NCBI GenBank assembly: GCA_036897485.1 | Contig: JAYMTF010000068.1 | Span: 1-59,982, forward strand | DNA from: Pelargonium nanum | Taxonomy: Eukaryota > Streptophyta > Magnoliopsida > Geraniales > Geraniaceae | Direction: 5' to 3' | DNA: 59,982 nucleotides | Part shown: positions 25,607 through 37,673 of the stretch, piece by piece | Layout of the letters: every line of letters begins with the position of its first letter | Position numbering within the stretch: the first letter of the stretch is position 1 | Position numbers and translations under genes: made by a program | Notes under the pieces: generated by a model | Database searches by the model: none | Seen by the model: only the letters and a program-made list of their open reading frames with translations | What the model was told of the DNA's origin: nothing

Positions 25607-26268
25607 AGATAAAGACTTCCAAGAGATTCCTTTGGAAAGTAAGGTTCCTTTAGCTACCTACTAAGAAAACTTGTATAGAATAATAGGTGAGAACTAATTC
25701 TAACTGGACTATAATAATATATTAAATCTACTTGACACCTTATCGTGTAGTCGAGACGGGAGAGAACCAAATAGTAAAAAATATTGTAGTAACTATACTA
25801 CAAAGCAGTTTTCCTCTATATTTGATCTGATAATTTAAGATTACCTATCTATAAGGGATAAACGCAGATTTAGAAGAGCTCTCCAAAAGGTGAAGGTGAA
25901 TAATTCTAAGCGGGTATTTTATTATATTACCGGGATTCCTACTATGCTAGAGATCTTGTTTGTTTTAAAATAATTTTGGTTGGAAGGAAATAAGGAAAAA
26001 TATGCAGAGGTGCGACGTGATCAATTCCCCAGTTGTACACTTTCATGCTTAATATATACAGGAATCTAATTCCATTCTTCTGCTGGGCAGTCCTATTCCT
26101 TAAAAGCTATTCTAGGCATTATCCTTTTGAATCTACAGATTTTGAGTAAGTTAAGTTATTTCTTTTATATAATATATCCGCGTCTAAATCCCGGTAGAAA
26201 GGCTTCTTAATATACAAAAAAACCTTATTCTAGGGTCTTTTTTTGTGACGTAGTATAAGATTGACAAA

Positions 26269-26278
26269 GGGGTTCCCC
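26269..26278. repeat. Palindrome GGGGTTCCCC
   Basis: Reverse complement of the palindromes at 2537-2546 and 19067-19076, making three copies of the same 10-mer counted on both strands. Confidence 0.85.
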
Positions 26279-27832
26279 ATTACGTAAGTCAATTAAAAAG
26301 GAATTTAATAAGTATTTCGTAGCACAACGCACTGGGAATCCCTGCCAAACACAAGCCTAAGTTTTACTCCCTCAAACTTCAGGTAGTAGAAAAGTCATAT
26401 ACTTAATTAACTAGGAAGTCTTTTGAAAAAACCCTCTTCAAAATACCTCTTAGTGTTAAGGCTAGTTCAGATCACAGACTCTCAGAATTTAACCCTATTT
26501 TATATAATAGCACATAGCTTTGGTACAAGTACTTTAGAACAAAAAAACCTATTAGGAGATATTGACTGGCAACTTCTTATCAGTTTGAGACATTTTCTAC
26601 CGGACTACGAGACAGTGCCTTATCTACAAGCGAGCTTTTCTGTAATTTGTGGAATTTTTTAGGTTAGCCACAAAATTCTTTCGACTTTCGCGAATGGCTT
26701 AGGAAATCTACTATAGTCATTTTGACTGTTACAGGGATAAGTAAATAAAAAATGACAATAACTTAATATCTATCTTAAATGAATCTCAGAAAATCCTGAG
26801 GGTTTGCCTTGCCCGGGTCTCCTCTCCAAGCTACTTGAAAAGGAACTAAAAAAGGAATTAAAACCCTTTTTTATGCGGGTACTTATTAGAGAGTTACTTA
26901 GGTACTAATACAGGATACCCCATAGACTAAGGTAAAATTTCCGGCACATAATTTTGTTGACTATAACAGTTTATTTATACTCACCTCTCTCACTTAACTT
27001 AAAGGGGAATTCTTTACACAAAGTTGACACTAGATAGAGAAAACAGGAACTAATCCCCATTCATTCCTTTTATAACAAAAAAAATTGGTGATATCTGTTG
27101 GCCCACACTTTTCAATTACGCCTTAAAGATTAGAAAACTTAAGGGATCCCACTAAAATAAAAAGGAATCCTGCAAGGTAGCATATAAAAAAGGGTTCCAA
27201 TTAGCAAATTCCAGTCACTCCCCCCCCTTTACTAGACTTTGACTTTATTAAATGAAATTTGAATTGTTTCTCACGTCTTCTAATAATACTTCTAGTAGGG
27301 ATTCTTTTGTTTCATTATTTATGAACTGGGGTTTTTGACTAGAATACCCGCCTCTTTCGCATTTACGTACAGTGTATATAAGAATATTTTATTTCAATCT
27401 AGAACTTGTTTGAACAAATTTATATGTCAGATATATTTTTGAAGTTGGAATTACCCTTTTCTCAAGAATAAAACCCAAACGAGCTCTATTTGAAAGCTTT
27501 CCTTTAAGAGTTTTTCTAAATGGATTAGTCCGGGAAATCTACGGTAAGGGACTTGAGTCTAAGATTCCTGTTGATAGAGGTACTGGTGCTTAAAACTTGT
27601 AACGATGAAAATAGATCTAATTTTATATGCAAAGCTAACATACGCAAGGCTTCCAACAGGTAGAAATGCTTTGTTGAGACTCCCTAAAATCTCTAATCCG
27701 CATTAAAGGGAAACCCGCTTCTAAGTAATAGAACTGCTTGCAAAAGAATTGCCTTTACTGAAAACCTTATAAACACCAACTTCTTATAAGTCTTTAGTCT
27801 TCATACTTATACCTTGTTTCTTAAGACATGTA

Positions 27833-27988
27833 TTAAGTCTTCTTAGGCGTTTTATGAGCTATACTCTTCTTCTTTTAGGTACTTGGATTCCTCTTAGCTA
27901 GGGTAGTCTGACTCTTATTGTAACTAGTACGTACTCTTCTTGGTGCAGCCTGTACCTGTCTTATGGGTCTTCTCTGTATCCCCGTTTG
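27833..27988 (-). pseudogene. Lys/Arg-rich protein remnant, copy 4
   Basis: Minus frame with 37 basic, protein-like codons (TGIQRRPIRQVQAAPRRVRT near its start, LAKRNPST at its end), a TAA at 27875-27877, then KKKSIAHKTPKKT and a final TAA at 27833-27835. The KKKSIAHK segment resembles HKKSVTKKAIAPK of copy 5 and IAHKKAIK of copy 1, and GIQRR resembles GIQIQ of copies 1 and 2. DNA-level similarity is weaker than among copies 1-3. No start codon is evident, and the frame is interrupted. No function can be assigned. Confidence 0.4.
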
Positions 27989-30832
27989 TTATAGTTGTAT
28001 AGTCTTATCTTAGTTTGTCTGTAGTATTAGGAGCTTCTAGGAACCCGAGTAAAGTAAGTATTACATTTTACCAACGAAAGGCACAGGGTTTTAAGATATT
28101 TCAAAGGGTATGCTCAAATTGAAAATTATAAATTCCTCTTTTCTTACTAACTCCAGGAAGAACCCTCGAGAAAGTAATTCTTGTATTTACAACCAGTAAC
28201 AAATTCCTAGGACTCTCTCAGCAAGCATAAAGTAATTGATAAGACAAGATAAGAAAAGTACATTAAGTAAATTATCAAGAAGGAGTTCTGTTTAAGTTAA
28301 GTTCTAAAGTATCCGGACAATATCTCTACTGATAGCTTAAATATCCAGGGGGACCCTTAATAGAATAGAAAGTACATAAGCAATTCTAAATTAGATAGGA
28401 AATCTCGACCCTTTAAAGCCTTGGAAATGCCTGCCTTAATTCCTACGTATTGAACCGACTTCAACCAGTGACATGTACTAAAAGAGAGCTCTGATCTAAC
28501 CACTTCAAAATGAGGAGTGTTGGTTCGTACTAAAATATAGACCAGTGAAAACAAGAGCTCTATTCGAGAGTAAGGCTGGGAATGAAGAATAGGAGAGGTG
28601 AGCAAGTAACAATTATAGAATCTTTGTATCTAAGTGATTAAAATAACACGAATAACTAGAACTCCAGAATTAAGTAATACCAAAAATACTTATACATTAC
28701 GAAATTTACATCTGAAAGAATTGCTCCATCTTTGTTAAAGCCATATGATACACTGATATCGATTAGGTATAAAAACAATATAGCGTGCTTTGAATCAACA
28801 GTCTACCTTACTATAAAAGTAGGGATTCTAAGAGTCTAAAGCTCCTTCTGATAATATGAATAAGGGAAGACTCTACAAAAACCCGGAAATCCTAAAAAAA
28901 GCAATTGTCTCTAAATATTAAATACACAACGTTTGTTATTAAGTTCTTCGTTTTCTCAGTTGTTCTCCGCTAATTATGAGTCCTCATATTCAGATCTTGA
29001 CTGGGGCAATGGTTTAAATATGAGTGACTGCCTATAAAAGTTGTAGAGTCTCGTTAAACTCTAAGAAAATAAATCCTTGTGTATTATTAAACTTTGTTAT
29101 AGCTAGTTATACGTGAGGATCCAAATAGCAGCAATTTACAGTAGCATACTTAAACTCTCCAGATCTAACGTATATTAATGTCTCTTTCCTGTAGTAGTTT
29201 TTTCACTATTAGATTTTATTTTTGTCATTCTTAAATGGATTTCACTCACGCGTAAGTATAAACATTGTATATAGTGCGATTTTAACCCGTAGCGGTCAAG
29301 CTTAATGTTCTTTATATTTCTTTTACTAGCCCTCTTTCTTTATTATTGCACTTCATATTCGAAATTTACCCATATTAAAGAATATAAATATCTGTCTGTA
29401 CTAAGTATTAAAACGGTTCACTTTCCAGCTGTTGGAGATTTATTATTCCATTTTTTTAAAGAAAAACGAACACATATGTGTGTTACTCCTCGAGACTTAA
29501 TTCTCAAGAAAGGATTTTGTTAGATTGTTTGCCCCTGTTTTCATACTTGCTGTATTACTAAGTTAGTTTTTTTTCTTAATCCGACTTTGTACTTTGCTCG
29601 TCCGGAGTTCGGGCTCTATCTTAGGTACTTGTTTAGCTCTATATTTTTTTAGTAGTACTGGAGGCGGGTCTTCATTATTTTCTGTATATCTTGTTAGGTT
29701 AATCGGTGAATTTAAGAGTATAGTAGAGTTTTTATATGTTGTAGATGGATATTACAGATAATAATGTATTATAAAAATACGGAAATGCTCACAAAGCAGG
29801 TTCCTGGTCAGATCATTGAAAATACAGTTTATAAAATCTAATTAACCTGGCAACCTTAAAAGGGAGTACGAACCTTCTCTTGTTCTTGAAGAGAGTCCTC
29901 AAGTAGAAAGCTAAGTAATTTTATTCTTATACTATACGATGAACCCTAAATTTTCAGCTTATAAAAGGGAAACTTATTTCTATAAAAATTACTTAATCAG
30001 ACTAGTATACTCTTTTTTACAAATTAATAAATATAATTACATGATTACAGGGTATGTATATAGCTAAAGCTAAATAATAAAAAAAGGGTGTGATATAAAC
30101 TTTAGCTTAAGAATCCTGTTTATCAAACGAACCTCTAACTAGAGCAAGCAATCCACACATTATAATATGGGTATTATAGCTAATCAACACCGGGTCCACA
30201 TATAACCCTCTTTCCTAGTCCTTTCTCACACCAATACGCTTTTTCTAGATTCGCCCGGGAGTCTTTTTTAATTATTTACTTGAATTGTAAACAGATATAC
30301 AGTGGCTCTATAACAAGGTAAAGACTAGATTACTACTAGGGAACTTCTTTGGACTTGTTGATAAAATCTTTCAAGCGTTAAAGCTCTCTCATATAATAAA
30401 TGTCTATAACCCTAGCTAAAAGACCTGTAAAAAAAGCATTAGTAAATTGACGAGTCAACCCTTTCTTACTTAATAACCCGACTCGAAACAATGCAAAGTT
30501 TGGAGACCTATGATTTACGATAAACCTTTATTATTTATTCTATACGTTTACCGCCCCGGAGCCTTAAGACTCTTGAGTCAAAACGGGTAAAAAAGAGTAT
30601 CTATTATATTACTCCTGGCACAAACCCTACTGCCGATCTCTTGATTATACATGATAAAGTAATTTCTTTACTACTGTATTTTGAAATATTCTTTATATAA
30701 ATTGTAAGTAAAAGCACCGATTTCAATTCATTATCTATTTTTTTTTTTCCTGAACTCTTAATCTATCAACAAATTTATGTATCCATCCTGAGATTCCCCT
30801 GGGTCTGTATTAAGGATTATAACCCATGACAT

Positions 30833-30854
30833 GCGTAGTAAGAGCGTAGTAAGA
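30833..30854. repeat. 11-bp perfect tandem duplication
   Basis: GCGTAGTAAGA occurs twice with no spacer (30833-30843 and 30844-30854). Confidence 0.9.
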
Positions 30855-31626
30855 ACACCATTTATCCCGAAAATATTAGTTCGTTTTTCGCTTTAACTAT
30901 GCTCGAGCGAGGCTCCGTTGGTGCTATTCCCTCGTATGCGATTAAGAGTAATTAACTGTATTAATAGCATAGTTTTGAAGACTCTCCAAATTAAAGAAGT
31001 AAGGAGGGTAGCCCAAAAAGCAAAATAGTAAATAGCTATATAACCTTCAAGACAGAAGTCAAGGAGCTTCTAACTTATTTAAAAAGATTCTCGTTAAGAG
31101 TCTCTCCGGATTATTCCTTACATAAGAAAGAGGCACCATTGAAAAGCAAATAAACAGCAATAACTTCCAGATATTTAAGTACTCATATAGGATACATTTA
31201 TTTCGGATAATGTTATATTTTACATTAAATTCTAGCCAACCAAATCAGTCAATCTAATTGCCTATGCTGTGAAGTTTTTGAGTAAAAGGTCACTGTAACT
31301 CTTTGATATTCACTTGTCGTGATTCGTTTGGAGTTTTAGGCACGCGACGTACCATTAGATATGGGGTGTTTTCGGAGAGAAATAGACTGGGGTTGCCCTT
31401 TTTCGATATGAGCCAACTCAGATTAAACCAGATTGACTTAAAGATCGGACCCGCGTATGTAACGAATCCAAAAAACCTACTTCCAAATTAACTAAGTAAG
31501 CTGATAAACTCTTAGTACTTATACGAAAAATTTAAGGAGTCACGACTTCTTTTAAGAGTAGGGAATCCACGGGATTCTACTAGTTTCGGGGTAAGTGTCA
31601 GAAAAGTTTTAAAATAATTACTTTTA

Positions 31627-31705
31627 TGGAATATAGCCAAGCGACGAGGCATTATATTGGCATGCAAAGGGTAGAATTTTACTATTTACTCGGCATTCGA
31701 ATTCA
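31627..31705 (+). pseudogene. tRNA-like remnant with intact D arm
   Basis: TATAGCCAAGCGACGAGGCA keeps a perfect three-pair D stem GCC/GGC of the same class as the tRNA-Cys at 1586. The following TTGGCATGCAAAGG could hold a decayed anticodon loop (TGCAAA is shared with tRNA-Cys), and GGCATTCGAATTC resembles a T arm, but the spacing is long and the stems are broken. It may be a decayed copy of a Cys- or Gln-type tRNA. Confidence 0.35.
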
Positions 31706-34700
31706 TAAACGAGCTGTTACAGATCCTAGTAGGGTTTAAATCGTCAAGTTTTTTTTACAAGCAAGCATTCTTTTTTCTGGTATCTATTAAAAAAAAGAAA
31801 AAGGAGCTGTCTAGTAACAAGAGTATATTATTTAAGGTTTACTCTAGCCTTAATTTATAAGTTCGTGGTGTACTTTTTAGATTCCTCGATGGATAGCTGG
31901 GTCTAGAATCTGGAATAGATGTGAATAAATCAAATAAAGTATGAGAAATTAACGTGGCAAAAACAATTTATATGTAAAAAGCACCTTGAAGCGTGGAATT
32001 TTAAAAAGGCAAGTCTTATTATCTGTTTATCTGTGCATTTTCTAGGTTTCGGGAAAGTGTTAGGCAAGTTTTGATCGCAGGATGAGTTAAAAGTTCATGA
32101 GTGCCCCCAAAAGGTTACTATATAAATCCCAACTGGCAACAAGTAGCTAAGATAGCTCGAAGAGTTTGCTCTTATTTTAGTTAACTGCTCTTAATCTTAG
32201 ATCTCCCAGTCAAAAGCAGTATTTTTTTCTTTTTATTCCAGTCCTAGTTTTAAACTCTAGAAAAAGACCGGGCACTCGTTAATCGGGGGTTTGTGTGCTT
32301 TTACACTAAAGAAGCAGCACTGTGCAGTAGCCTAATTCGTACATAAATTGAGGCCTAACCACTGGGAAAAGTAGTAGCCATAAAACAAAGCAGGGTTTTA
32401 TACTTGATAGGATCTATTAGCAAGATTGGGCATTTTCCTTATAAACTATAAAGACAGGCAAAGCAGCCTCTTAAACGACAAACTTTAAGTAGTATTGTTA
32501 CAGGTAATAAGGTAATAGTTCTACAGGAGTCTAAAAGTTGTATCCAAAAATATCTCACTATATTTATATGTGAAAACCGGAAATCCCATTGTGTCTTAGG
32601 TTTACCAGTTCGTAAAGCCAGGCGGGTCATGTATATTATAGCTCAGGAAACTGCAGCATTCCTCGCACTCTACTACAAAGAGTCGAAGTAAAAAAAAGAA
32701 GTTATTGAATTTATGACTTAATTGAGGAGAGGGTTACTCAGCCAAGAGTAATATTGAAAATTAAATTCCTCGTAGGCTTTTAGGATAAATTTGAGTTTCC
32801 TCAAAAAGGGGCAGGCCGAGAAAACACTCATACCGGAACTCAACACTCAGTTACCTGAAAGGAGGTGCCTCTAGAAAAAAAACTAAGGATCCCGTAATCC
32901 GGCTTATAACATACTAAAGCTAGAAAATAGTTATTTAAGGTTACCCCAGAGCCTAGGTAGACTCTATTTTTTTATATAAAACGGGATTTGAACTTTGGTT
33001 TAGAACTCTTTTATATGAATTCTTAATTGTTCAGTATTTGACTTGAAGTAATACCCGAGGTTGTTATTAAGAGTACGCTAAAAAGACCTAGGGATAAAAC
33101 ATTTCTAGCACAGACCTTTTCAACTATAATTTAATAAAATTCATAGTATTAGTTTATTATAGTAGTTCCTTGTATTCTAGGTTTATGAAATATTCTTTTT
33201 AAATTGTTTGATATTGCTCGCCTCTGTTCCTGATATTTTGTGAATAGTAAGGAAAATAAGTTTGGTTAGTTACTTTAGATATTTCTTATCATCTTACAAA
33301 GCACTGTAAGTTTACTTTCTATAGTGAAATACTTTACTAATAATTACAATCATGTATTGCTTCCGAAAATATTAATGATATCCTTTGAATTTGAATGAGC
33401 AGACATCCTAGAGAAAAAAATTACAAACTTACAGAAACAAATAACCGGGTCTTAATCTCTAGAGACAGGGAGTTTTGTCTTATACACACAAAATAGAATA
33501 AAAGGAGGACTCCTTTCTTTCTAACATAAAATTTGTTACATTCAGAGTCTTAACTTTACGAAGCGGCAAAGCAAACTAACCTAGTTATAAGATTGCTTAA
33601 ATGGATGGTCCCTATATAAATTTCCAGTATTCTATAGTTTTAAAGTTAAAAAAGGGTAGAGTAAGTTTTACAATTACCAAAAAAGTTGAGACCTTAAAAT
33701 TATGATATATTTTAGACCGCATCTGATAAAGACCTTAGATTCTACTTCCGTCGATGTTTAAAATACCCTGTTAATTGTTAATTTATTGCTCATGAAACAA
33801 TCTTCGCTGCGAAGCCCTTAGGGAACCCTATATCCTAAAATTGACTAACCCGTATTGTGTAAACCTTGCCTTGTACAGCTAACCGACGAGGTGCCCCTGG
33901 GTCATGTTCTAAATTCGAGAAACACTTTGAAGAAATTCTATAACTCTGAAATGTACATCTTTAGTTGTAATTATTTTACAAGTAATACCTGGACTCGACT
34001 CCTAAAAACTAACGAAAAAACTTCATGCCCCTCCTGTCCAAAGTAGCTTAGTACAACTTTTCTTAAATCTAGTAACAAAAATCTTTGGGATCCTTAATCA
34101 CCTCTATTAAATTCTAGTTACTTATAAAATTCAATTGATACCTTATTGATAGGAGACTCTTCCTGCTTCATGGAGTTGGATAGAATAATATATAATTATA
34201 CCCTTTATAAATTTTTGTACCGGATTACGCTTATTGTGGAGAGTCAGAATTGTTCTTTATTTTGATGGCGAGACTTAACAAGTTAAAAATACCTTTTTTA
34301 AGAAAAGACTATCCTTGAATTTTTATGAGTAAGCAAATCCCAAAATTTATTTTTAGTATTTCCCCGGAAAACTAGGTCAAATCCAATTTTTGATACCTAA
34401 GGGGACTTTACTTTGTTACTTTTACTGTATATATTACAAAGAAAGCATGCTTTATACCTTTATACCTATGTTCATTTAACGAGCAACTGATCCCTCTAAC
34501 ACTGAACTACAACTACTAAAACTCACCTACTTTTATAAGGATCCAATAAAGCTAGTACTTTACCTTATCCTTGCCTACAGAAAGAAAGCTAAAGGTTCCT
34601 ACTCAAGTTAAACTCAAGCGATTCTTTCGAAATGAGTAATTTATACTTGGGCATAGCGAGGTGGATATGCTAGACAAAACTAAAAATATAATTTATTCGA

Positions 34701-35815
34701 TATATTTGTATATTCCTAAAAGAAGGCCTCGGATATTTACTTTACAAATACGCATTAGTGGTTCTTTTCACAGGGTCCGTTTTCTGCTGTAATTAACAAA
34801 ATTTGGGTAAGGATAGTAGTGCGCAGTATAATAAATACCTCATACATAATACACAAAGAGACCTTCTAATTCCATACATAGGTTTGAAAGTGAAAGAATA
34901 TTTCTTTGAAAAAAAGTGAAGTAACTTAGTCTCTGAAGTAAATAATAGTAAATTTAATTCAAGATTATGAAAAATAAGGGGAGGCTCATAGGATAGTGGG
35001 GTATCTCATTGTAAAAAAGAAATAACTATATTGATTGCGTCTTACCAAAAATTGGAAAGTTAAATCTATTTGTCTTGTGAAGTTTATGAAACTCAGATAA
35101 CTAACTAGGATACTAATATCTAATAAAAGCATTCCTTAAGTTTTAAAAATATTTTTTGTAATGGTTTCTACTGACTCGAGTATCCCTTAATTAGGGTTCC
35201 TTTACTTATTTTTGTAATACCAGAGCTTTTAATAGGGAAGGACGGACCCACGCTAAAGAAAGCTAAAAGAGTGCTAACTATAAGAATTTTATAAAAGATC
35301 AGATATTTTATTTCCTTATTTATTATCTACAAACTAAACTCCAAAATAAAACAGATTCAAAGAACCTCGAGGGAACTCCCCTGGCATAATCATAAAAAGC
35401 CCCTTTTTTACTATAAACTTCAATTCAATTCTCAATATTTTAGTTGCTAATTAATTGCTATTTACAATTCCTTAGATTCTAAGCTTTGCTCTTTTGTAAT
35501 AACTTACTCAGATAAGTAAAGAATTAGGTCTATTTGGAAGCTTTCTATCTAGACTATTCCTGGACAAGGCAATAAGCAAAAGTTGGGTTTCCTTCTTAAA
35601 AACTTTATAAAGTCCTTTTACCCTACCATACCCCTATATCCTATTCATTAAGAAAATCCTGATTTGGTTGTAGACCGCTTCACTTCTTTTTACTTACTTG
35701 TCCTAAAGCCTATGCCTTTAAAGTCTTTATCTCTTGTAAAATGTAAAGCTTCCTTTACTCTGGCCCTAGAAGCTACTAATCAAATATACTTTTCAATTCC
35801 TAGCTTTTAGACACA

Positions 35816-35842
35816 CTGACTTTTATTAGTCAGGAATTCCTG
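35816..35842. repeat. Overlapping hairpin and palindrome
   Basis: CTGACT (35816-35821) and AGTCAG (35828-35833) form a 6-bp stem around TTTATT. The last bases of that stem begin the 12-bp perfect palindrome CAGGAATTCCTG (35831-35842), so two mutually exclusive hairpins are possible. Confidence 0.8.
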
Positions 35843-36240
35843 CTTTTCCCAGAAATTGAGATTCTAGTGGCTAAAATCGCCCAGTGTTAGACTTCTTTAA
35901 ATCTGCTGTTAACTTTGTCGAGAGAGAGGTATAGAAGAGTGGCTTCCTTTTTAACTAGTACCTTCCTACTAAACTGAAAATTCCTTTCCCTTGCATTATA
36001 TCGAGCATACCCTGTAATTTCTAAAGGATTTTACTATTAATTTACCAAATTCTTATAATACAATATTTTTACTTAGGGGCAGCTAAAGGAATTTCTGGGA
36101 AGACTGGGATCTAGCATAGCTGGAGTAGTCGTGATAGGGCACTCCGTAATAGAAAAAGTTTTACTAGAACCATTTAGAAGAAAACCCTTTAATGTCCTCC
36201 TTCTCGAGAATTACTATAAGGATACGAATAAAGCACTCCC

Positions 36241-36254
36241 GGACACTGATGTCC
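36241..36254. repeat. Hairpin GGACA/TGTCC
   Basis: Five-base perfect arms around the tetraloop CTGA. Confidence 0.75.
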
Positions 36255-37140
36255 AGCTACACCTCATTCCCGCAGGTATAGTTCGTACTATTTTATAAAT
36301 TCATTTAGAGCATTTCCTTAGGAACGCTTTTCATTGTTACTTTCAATTTTAGTTGTTATAGGTCTCCAATCAGAAGTTACTTTGGTATATAAGATACTAA
36401 CTGGCATCTTTACTCGGGACATAGCGTAACAAGATGCTACTGACAAAAAAACTATTAATAAAGTGGGTGGCATAGCTTTTAAACAGGATTATTTAACAAT
36501 AAAAGGTCGAAACAGACTAGAGATAGGCGGTGAGAATACGCATTGGAGCAGGCCCTTTGAGGTTCGGGGATTAACTTTTGTATTTTTAAAAGGTTAACTA
36601 TTACGAGTTTTTATTCGAGACGCCGGTTAATAACTTGTAAAGCTTTAAATTAATGAATGAGGGAACACCCCTATGCTTATGCTCCCTAAAGCGTACTTTC
36701 CTATTTCTGTTACTATGCGTTTTCTATTTTTTGGTCGCAGTTCGGGGAGGTATTAGACCTGTATTAGATTTTTAAGATCCCGATTATTAAATATTGTCCA
36801 AACCACTAGCGTACCCACAACCCTGAAGTTCCGAGTGAACCTTATTAAAGAAACCCCAAAAAGTAGAATATCACCTTTTGTTAAACTACTATTTTCCCGG
36901 AATCTTTTAGTCATTAAGGAAATTTCTCTATATAATTGATAATTTAATTTTTAAACCTGATACTAAAACAAGGGAGACTCCTCGGCAATATATAATAGGG
37001 TCCCTCACCACGGGATCTTTTGCGTAATCTATAACTAATCCAGCTAGGAAAGGAATTCAGGTTTCTGTTTACTAGGAGAGACTAGCAATAAATACTATTC
37101 AGTAAGGGGTGTTTAGCGCATAAGACCTATAAGAGTATAG

Positions 37141-37278
37141 TCCACAAGAAGAGTGTCACTAAGAAAGCTATAGCTCCAAAGTTATGAAGGTTAAGAAGAC
37201 TTATAAGATAGAGGAGAGAGGTATAGGAGGGAAGTTAGGAATAAGAAAGCAAATGGGAGTATGAAGAGTAAGCTGTAA
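37141..37278 (+). pseudogene. Lys-rich protein remnant, copy 5 (frameshifted)
   Basis: The + strand reads HKKSVTKKAIAPKL then a stop (TGA). A shift of frame gives MKVKKTYKIEERG, and another gives KKANGSMKSKL ending at TAA (37276-37278). DNA aligns with copy 2: GCTATAGCTCC(A/T)AAG, then ATGAAG, then AAGAAGA and ATAGAG in the same order. Part also aligns with copy 1 (AAGAAAGCAAAT). The order of motifs matches the family while the reading frame is lost, so this is a relic. Its orientation is opposite to copies 1-4. Confidence 0.5.
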
Positions 37279-37316
37279 ATGGGTTTAGCTCTTAAGAATC
37301 CTGGAACACTAGAGCT

Positions 37317-37384
37317 AAGGCAAGCTTGTCTTGTTTCCAATAAGGGGCTTATGTAGAACTAAAGGCAAGCTTGTTTTCTTACCT
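37317..37384. repeat. Direct repeat AAGGCAAGCTTGT
   Basis: Two copies of a 13-bp unit at 37317-37329 and 37372-37384, 55 bp apart; both are followed by T-rich sequence (CTTGTTTCC and TTTCTTACC). Confidence 0.75.
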
Positions 37385-37574
37385 GTTTTAAAGGAATTCT
37401 TCCTTCTCCGGCTCTGGATCTAGAAGTAATAATATAAAGGGATATAAGTAAGGAGGTAATTCTGCTTTTATATGTTATGTATCCCACTTCATTAGACCTA
37501 GAAATCAAAGTAATCCCGTAAATTTAGTAATAAATAGGGAAAGCTTAAGTTATAAGATAGGAGAAGTTTCTTAA

Positions 37575-37673
37575 CTAACAGTACTGCTAAAAAGGTATAG
37601 TCCTCATGTTCTCGTTAAAGACAGTAAAGAAAGTAAAGCTCTGAAGACTAAGACCCACCAAAACAATAAATAA
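37575..37673 (+). pseudogene. Short Lys-rich open fragment
   Basis: A 32-codon open stretch after a TAA ends VKDSKESKALKTKTHQNNK and TAA at 37671-37673. KTKTHQNNK resembles KKTHNKKTTNK of copy 1, and the stretch lies 300 bp downstream of copy 5 on the same strand, so it may belong to the same relic. It has no ATG and is too short to judge alone. Confidence 0.25.

Larger units (their letters stand above)
21742..27832. other. Intergenic DNA, no genes seen
   Basis: About 6 kb with no supportable gene. It contains a weak tRNA-like stretch (21850-21912), an 8-bp all-GC palindrome (22795-22802), a hairpin GTGGT/ACCAC (22228-22240), the palindrome AAGCTTAAGCTT (23674-23685) and GGGG-CCCC palindromes (25596-25606, 26269-26278), plus a C8 run at 27220-27227. 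The 79-codon frame at 26423-26662 starts with TTG and is unrecognised. Confidence 0.6.
27989..37140. other. Intergenic DNA, no genes seen
   Basis: About 9 kb with no supportable gene. Contents: a T11 run (30738-30748), a tandem 11-bp duplication (30833-30854), a tRNA-like stretch (31627-31705), hairpins at 35816-35842 and 36241-36254. Frames of 62-82 codons at 28357-28605, 29305-29523, 31303-31491, 32439-32630 and 33855-34046 show no family and often begin at TTG or GTG. Confidence 0.6.
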